A DNA stretch of 16,599 nt. Source: an uncultured Bacteroidota bacterium. Lineage in GTDB: Bacteria > Bacteroidota > Bacteroidia > Chitinophagales > Chitinophagaceae. Below the pieces are notes generated by a model that did not search any database, was not told where the DNA came from, and saw nothing but the letters and a program-made list of their open reading frames with translations. Location: positions 1-16,599 of the forward strand of contig CAMLEX010000014.1 of the NCBI GenBank assembly GCA_946479055.1, written 5' to 3'. This document shows positions 12,996 to 16,599 of this stretch, in pieces (position 1 is the stretch's first letter; each line of letters opens with the position of its first letter). The position numbers were made by a program, and so were the translations under genes.

Positions 12996-13439
12996 ATGAA
13001 AAAGATTTTTTTAATATTATCATTATCTCTAGCAGTTGTTCTTACAACAGCTGCACGTCCTGCCACAAAAGAAGATCCCCGTGCTGAACAGGCATTCAGC
13101 AAAATGTTTGCAGGTGCTTCTCATGTTAAATGGGAAAAAACAAAAGAAGGGTTCACTAAGGTTTCGTTTGTATGGGGAGATCACCGGACAATTGCTTATT
13201 TTGATGCAAAAGCTGAATTAGTAGGAACAATACGTGGCTTGTTTTTTAAAGAATTGCCTTTGTCTGTAGCCAAGGCAGTTAATGCTCATGGCAAAAACCC
13301 GGTTGTTTTAGAAGTAAATGAAATTTATAATGTGGACGGCATTAATTACACACTGGTGATAGAACAAAAGAACAAAAAATATAATATTCGGATGAATAGC
13401 CTGGGCTATATTCTTGAAAAGGAAAAAATAAAAAAATAA
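12996..13439 (+). CDS. PepSY-like (DUF2874-type) secreted protein 3
   Basis: This 147-aa protein has a signal peptide (MKKIFLILSLSLAVVLTTAA, cleavage around residue 20) and a PepSY-like domain. Landmarks are QAFSKMFAGASHVKW (32-46), FTKVSFVWGDHRTIAYF, AELVGTIRG, FKELPLSVAKAV and the second strand set INYTLVIEQKNKKYNIRM. The FAGA-x2-V-x-W and ELP motifs are shared with protein 2, so the two adjacent genes arose by tandem duplication; protein 1 at 6566 is more distant. A TAACTTTA box (12944-12951) may be its -7 element, although no TTG is ideally spaced. TTAATCATTAAA near the start is also present before gene 2. It ends in a terminator at 13466-13492. Role unknown. Confidence 0.77.
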   Translation: MKKIFLILSLSLAVVLTTAARPATKEDPRAEQAFSKMFAGASHVKWEKTKEGFTKVSFVWGDHRTIAYFDAKAELVGTIRGLFFKELPLSVAKAVNAHGKNPVVLEVNEIYNVDGINYTLVIEQKNKKYNIRMNSLGYILEKEKIKK

Positions 13440-13465
13440 GTGGAAGTTTCTATCAGCTATCCCGC

Positions 13466-13492
13466 GGCCTCGTCAACTGACAGGGCCTTTTT
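13466..13492 (+). terminator. intrinsic terminator after PepSY-like gene 3
   Basis: GGCCTCGTCA (13466-13475), loop AC, TGACAGGGCC (13478-13487) form a ten-base-pair stem with one mismatch and one G-T pair, followed by TTTTT. It separates the gene from the downstream enzyme gene and argues against a GTG start at 13440 for the latter. Confidence 0.75.
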
Positions 13493-13507
13493 GTTTCATC
13501 AAAACTG

Positions 13508-13515
13508 TAATTTCG
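13508..13515 (+). promoter_or_regulatory. -7 box candidate for the DHS-like gene
   Basis: TAATTTCG differs by one base from TAnnTTTG and lies 62 bases before the chosen ATG at 13578, just after the preceding terminator. It resembles the TATTTTCG box before asnB. Confidence 0.35.
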
Positions 13516-13577
13516 CAACTCTTACCGCATTGTCTCATGTTTTTATGATCCGAAGGCGGTTTCAAAAAAAGTTAAAA

Positions 13578-14552
13578 ATGAACAAAGGTCCTGTTTCTAA
13601 ATTTATTGAGCATCATTATCGTCACTTTAATGCAGCGGCATTGATGGATGCAGCGAAGGGTTATGAAACTCACTTGCAGGAAGGAGGAAAAATGATGATC
13701 ACTCTTGCCGGCGCCATGAGTACCGGGGAACTGGGAATATCACTGGCTGAAATGATACGCCAGGGAAAATGTGATATTATCAGTTGTACCGGCGCCAACC
13801 TTGAAGAAGATGTGATGAACCTGGTGGCACATTCCAAATACAAACGAATTCCCAACTACAGGGATCTTACACCGGAGCAGGAATGGGACTTGCTGGAAAA
13901 TCATTATAACCGTGTTACTGATACCTGTATTCCTGAAGAAGAAGCTTTTCGTCGCCTGCAAAAACATTTGGTAAAACAATGGAAAGATGCAGAAGAAAAA
14001 GGTGAACGTTATTTTCCTCATGAATTTTTATATAAGACAATTTTAAGCGGCGATCTTAAACAGTATTATGAAATAGATCCAAAAGATAGCTGGATAGTAG
14101 CAGCTGCAGAGAAAAATATCCCAATCGTTGTACCGGGCTGGGAAGATAGTACTACCGGAAATATTTTTGCCAGTTATGTAATAAAAGGAGAATTAAAAGC
14201 AAGCACGGTGAAAAACGGGATTGAATACATGGTGTGGCTGGCTGATTGGTATCGCAATAATTCTTCCGGCAAAGGTGTCGGTTTTTTCCAGGTTGGTGGC
14301 GGTATCGCCGGTGATTTCCCGATCTGCGTAGTGCCAATGATGTACCAGGACCTGGAGTGGCATGATGTTCCGTTCTGGAGTTATTTCTGCCAGATAAGCG
14401 ATAGCACAACTTCATTCGGTTCTTATTCCGGCGCTGTGCCCAATGAAAAGATCACCTGGGGTAAATTAGATATTAAAACACCCAAGTTTATTGTAGAAAG
14501 TGATGCGACGATTGTGGCGCCATTGATCTTTGCGTGGGTATTGGGTTGGTAA
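13578..14552 (+). CDS. deoxyhypusine synthase-like protein
   Basis: This 324-aa cytoplasmic protein belongs to the deoxyhypusine synthase (DHS) superfamily, NAD-dependent enzymes that transfer the aminobutyl group of spermidine. Counted from the ATG at 13578 it has MITLAGAMSTGELG (40-53), ISCTGANLEEDVMNL (68-82), the NAD-type VVPGWEDSTTGN patch (184-195), a glycine-rich QVGGGIAGDFP (238-248), and EKITWGKLDI (290-299) with K296, matching the enzyme-intermediate lysine of human DHS. The KHH motif of eukaryotic DHS after GGG is replaced by AGDFPI. Bacteria lack the eIF5A substrate, so a polyamine role such as homospermidine-type synthesis, or another aminobutyl transfer, is more likely; this is inference. 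The start is supported by the family-like MNKGPVSKFIEHHY; alternatives at 13545 (ATG) and 13440 (GTG) are weaker. A bidirectional terminator follows. Confidence 0.85.
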   Translation: MNKGPVSKFIEHHYRHFNAAALMDAAKGYETHLQEGGKMMITLAGAMSTGELGISLAEMIRQGKCDIISCTGANLEEDVMNLVAHSKYKRIPNYRDLTPEQEWDLLENHYNRVTDTCIPEEEAFRRLQKHLVKQWKDAEEKGERYFPHEFLYKTILSGDLKQYYEIDPKDSWIVAAAEKNIPIVVPGWEDSTTGNIFASYVIKGELKASTVKNGIEYMVWLADWYRNNSSGKGVGFFQVGGGIAGDFPICVVPMMYQDLEWHDVPFWSYFCQISDSTTSFGSYSGAVPNEKITWGKLDIKTPKFIVESDATIVAPLIFAWVLGW

Positions 14553-14572
14553 GTAGAAGGAATTAATAAAAT

Positions 14573-14606
14573 AATAAAACCCCGATTCGTTTATCGGGGT
14601 TTTATT
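14573..14606. terminator. bidirectional intrinsic terminator
   Basis: AATAAAACCCCGAT (14573-14586), loop TCGTTT, ATCGGGGTTTTATT (14593-14606) form a perfect 14-bp stem with T-rich ends on both strands. It lies between the DHS-like gene and the convergent heptad-repeat gene, and suits both. Confidence 0.85.
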
Positions 14607-14628
14607 GTATAGCAGAGTAGGGATTAAA

Positions 14629-15021
14629 TTAATGTCTTCTATCTCTTCTGTCTTCCCGGCGATCTCTTTTATTTTCTCTCCGGTCACGAACATCTTCTTT
14701 TTGGTCTCTTACATCTTCCCGACGATCACGAACATCCTCGCGTTTGTCACGGATATCTTCTATCTTATCCCGACGGCCACCATCATGACGGGCATCACGA
14801 ATATCTTCTTTGAGGTCACGAACATCTTCACGTCTGTCACGCCTGTCTTCTTTTCTATCTCTTACATTTTCACGGCGGTCTCTTACATCTTCTCTTCTGT
14901 CACGAATGTCTTCAATCCTGTCCCTGTTTTGGGCATCAGCAGATTGGCTGATTAAAACAGCCAGCAGCAAGGTACAGGCTATCATTAGTGGTTTTACGAT
15001 TATTTTGGTGGTCATGTTCAT
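14629..15021 (-). CDS. secreted charged heptad-repeat protein
   Basis: This 130-aa protein has a signal peptide (to about A30, SADA-Q) and then consists almost wholly of a seven-residue repeat with consensus R-[RK]-E-D-[VI]-R-D. Six heptads (35-76) are followed by a spacer, ARHDGGRRD, and six more (86-127), with a final RRH. Each block opens with [RK]IEDIRD, which suggests duplication of a six-heptad unit. There are no cysteines, and at most one hydrophobic residue per heptad, which fits a single alpha-helix rich in E/D-R pairs better than a classical coiled coil. The product should be a stiff or extended periplasmic or secreted rod that is very highly charged and could bind nucleic acid, polysaccharide or metal; these are guesses. 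The ATG at 15015 is an alternative start. Function unknown. Confidence 0.75.
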   Translation of the reverse strand: MNMTTKIIVKPLMIACTLLLAVLISQSADAQNRDRIEDIRDRREDVRDRRENVRDRKEDRRDRREDVRDLKEDIRDARHDGGRRDKIEDIRDKREDVRDRREDVRDQKEDVRDRRENKRDRREDRRDRRH

Positions 15022-15048
15022 ATTTTTAAGGTTTCAAAAAGCGGTTAC

Positions 15049-15056
15049 AAAAGATA
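15049..15056 (-). promoter_or_regulatory. weak -7 box candidate for the heptad-repeat gene
   Basis: TATCTTTT on the minus strand matches five of six fixed bases and lies 27 bases before the ATG at 15021. No TTG is properly spaced. Confidence 0.25.
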
Positions 15057-15088
15057 GACTGGCATCAGTATAATGGGTTTAATGGGAG

Positions 15089-15122
15089 TAAAAAAAGAAG
15101 GTGACCTTATTCAGATCACCTT
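15089..15122 (-). terminator. intrinsic terminator of the M28 peptidase gene
   Basis: On the minus strand AAGGTGA (15122-15116) pairs with TCACCTT (15104-15098) around an 11-base loop, followed by CTTTTTTTAC. It starts 22 bases after the stop codon of the peptidase gene. Confidence 0.75.
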
Positions 15123-15144
15123 TCAGGAATAATAGGGTTAAAAA

Positions 15145-16599
15145 TTAAAATCCTTTAGGTTTTTCCAACTTTAGATCCCTCTTAAGCATATCGTTGCCGT
15201 TGGCCATTTCCCAGGCAGTATAAAATACCAGTTGTCCTCTTTTCGCCATCAGTTTGTAATTGATCTTATCCGGTGTATCAGTTGGCCTGTGATAATCAGC
15301 ATGTACACCATTGAAATAAAAAATTACAGGCACTCCTTTCTCCGCAAAATTGTAATGATCGCTGCGGTAATAAAAACGGTTTTTATCATTGGGATCATTA
15401 TACTTCCGGTCCAGTTTCATTTTTGAATATTTTTTGTTTACCCCATCAGTGATAGGGGTAAGATCAGTGCTTAATTTATCATCACCGATAACATACAGGT
15501 AATTCATGGAGTCTTTGTCTTTCAAATATTCCTCGCCTATGCGGCCGATCATATCAATGTTGAGATCAACAGTGGTTTTTTCTAAAGGGTATACCGGATT
15601 ATTGGAATAGTATTCACTTCCCCATAATCCCTTCTCTTCACCACTTACAGTCATAAACAAAATACTTCTCCTGGGTCCTTTGCCGGCAGCTTTGGCTTTC
15701 GCAAATGCTTCCGCCAATTCAAGAATTCCTACCGTGCCACTGCCGTCATCATCAGCGCCGTAATAAATAGTGCCATCACTTCTTTTACCCACATGATCAT
15801 AATGTGAAGTGATCACCACATATTCATCTTTTTTATCAGTGCCTTCAATCAGGCCGAGTACATTGGAAGCATAAACTGTTGATGTATTTTTAAAATAACC
15901 AAGGTCAACATTGACCTTATATGTTTTGGAAGATAAAGGAGATGCTTTCATTTTTTCTATAATGCCTTTACCATCTTCACCCAATATTTTTTCAGCTACT
16001 CCTTCAGATGCAGTAAAAGTGAGCGGGGACATGCTGGCTATGTAGCCTTGCAGGGTATAAGCAGAAGAACCATTAAAAGGTTTACGTGGATAATTATTAT
16101 AAATTATTACCAGAGCAGCGGCACCTTTTTCCTGGGCAACATTAATTTTGGAAAATACATTGGCAGGCGATCTGAAGCCTGTAACGGAGGGCTTGTATCC
16201 TGAAGGCGAACCATCCAGTATCAATACCAATTTTCCTTTTACATCCAGATCTTTATAATTATCTATTTCGCCATCAACAATGCCATAACCTACGAAAGCT
16301 ACCTCAGAAAAACGCATTTCAGCAGTATGATTTATCATCACATTAGGCTGAAAATCTTTATTCATTTCAAAGGTAGTACCATTAATAATTAACTTGGTAC
16401 TGGTCATTGAATCCTTATAAATCGGGTATAACTGGCGGTAACTGTCTTTGTTCCCTGGTAATAATCCAAGTGTTTTAAAATGGTCCTCAATATAATTGGC
16501 AGCTTTTTCCAAACCGGGAGATGGAGTGTCACGACCTTCCATTTCTGATCCGGCAATAATATACAAATGACGTTTCATATCATCGGCAGAAATAGTGGC
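15145..16599 (-). CDS. M28 family metallopeptidase with PA domain (5'-truncated)
   Basis: The reading frame is open through the right edge: codons for ATISADD precede the Met at 16578, so the N-terminus, probably including a signal peptide, is missing. Counted from that Met, residues 85-235 contain a protease-associated (PA) insert (FVGYGI, KLVLILDGSP, GAAALVIIYNN). The M28 catalytic core follows: SHYDHVG with H259, GADDDGSG with bridging D277, SGEEKGLWGSEYY with E314/E315, NIDMIGR with D342, and HADYHRPTDT with the last ligand H430. All co-catalytic zinc ligands are present, so it should be an active aminopeptidase or carboxypeptidase of the M28 type, exported by family analogy. It ends with a terminator. 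The upstream neighbour is outside the window. Confidence 0.9.
   Translation of the reverse strand, partial: ATISADDMKRHLYIIAGSEMEGRDTPSPGLEKAANYIEDHFKTLGLLPGNKDSYRQLYPIYKDSMTSTKLIINGTTFEMNKDFQPNVMINHTAEMRFSEVAFVGYGIVDGEIDNYKDLDVKGKLVLILDGSPSGYKPSVTGFRSPANVFSKINVAQEKGAAALVIIYNNYPRKPFNGSSAYTLQGYIASMSPLTFTASEGVAEKILGEDGKGIIEKMKASPLSSKTYKVNVDLGYFKNTSTVYASNVLGLIEGTDKKDEYVVITSHYDHVGKRSDGTIYYGADDDGSGTVGILELAEAFAKAKAAGKGPRRSILFMTVSGEEKGLWGSEYYSNNPVYPLEKTTVDLNIDMIGRIGEEYLKDKDSMNYLYVIGDDKLSTDLTPITDGVNKKYSKMKLDRKYNDPNDKNRFYYRSDHYNFAEKGVPVIFYFNGVHADYHRPTDTPDKINYKLMAKRGQLVFYTAWEMANGNDMLKRDLKLEKPKGF

Noticed and set aside
13440..13577. GTG start at 13440 for the DHS-like gene
   Set aside because: The extension crosses an intrinsic terminator and a -7 box, and its residues do not resemble the family N-terminus.
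14641..14919. Repeat array as a possible CRISPR
   Set aside because: Repeats are 21 bases, degenerate, contiguous without spacers, and keep a reading frame.
14605..14955. Open frame on the plus strand opposite the heptad-repeat gene
   Set aside because: It is a shadow of the 21-base repeats; its repeated SYIF/TNIF pattern follows from the reverse strand, and the minus-strand frame has a signal peptide and a fitting start.

Overview
The window looks like chromosomal DNA of a Bacteroidota member, most likely Chitinophagaceae or a near relative. This is inferred from gene content and style: TIGR02757, DUF2911, PepSY-like and GH9/GH29 genes, A-rich translation starts with no Shine-Dalgarno sequence, and several -7 boxes of the TAnnTTTG type close to start codons. 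No rRNA, tRNA, insertion sequence, phage gene or CRISPR array is visible. Both ends cut through genes.

Layout. Positions 1-1184 (+) hold the C-terminal part of a GH9 glycoside hydrolase fused to a polysaccharide-deacetylase-like domain. A membrane fatty-acid hydroxylase follows (1249-1920, +), ending in a strong hairpin terminator. A minus-strand block (4847 down to 2069) encodes a small lmo0937-type membrane protein, a TIGR02757/DUF2400 protein, a 109-aa hypothetical protein and an exported GH29 alpha-L-fucosidase. Next on the minus strand is a cystathionine gamma-synthase/lyase-type PLP enzyme (6117-4978).

Across a 349-base gap with a structured leader lies the first of three PepSY-like secreted proteins (6566-7012, +). 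It converges on asparagine synthase (8942-7095, -). Two tandem DUF2911 exported proteins follow (10335-9109, -), then an ACP-phosphodiesterase-type protein (10986-10384, -) and an SdpR/SdpI-like repressor plus membrane-protein pair (12058-11124, -) behind a perfect dyad operator.

The plus strand then carries two more PepSY-like genes (12339-12776 and 12996-13439), each with its own terminator, and a deoxyhypusine-synthase-like gene (13578-14552). A bidirectional terminator separates it from a convergent gene for a secreted protein made of twelve charged heptads (15021-14629, -). The window ends inside an exported M28 metallopeptidase (15145-16599, -).

The genes do not form one pathway. The themes are envelope and export functions (at least seven products carry or probably carry signal peptides), polysaccharide breakdown (GH9-CE4 and GH29) and a few housekeeping enzymes. 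The most notable items are the orphan sdpRI-like pair with its operator, the DHS-like enzyme that keeps the active-site lysine motif but lacks the Lys-His-His motif, the heptad-repeat protein, the structured leader of the first PepSY-like gene, and dispersed palindromic repeats, one of which supplies the C-terminus of the fucosidase.
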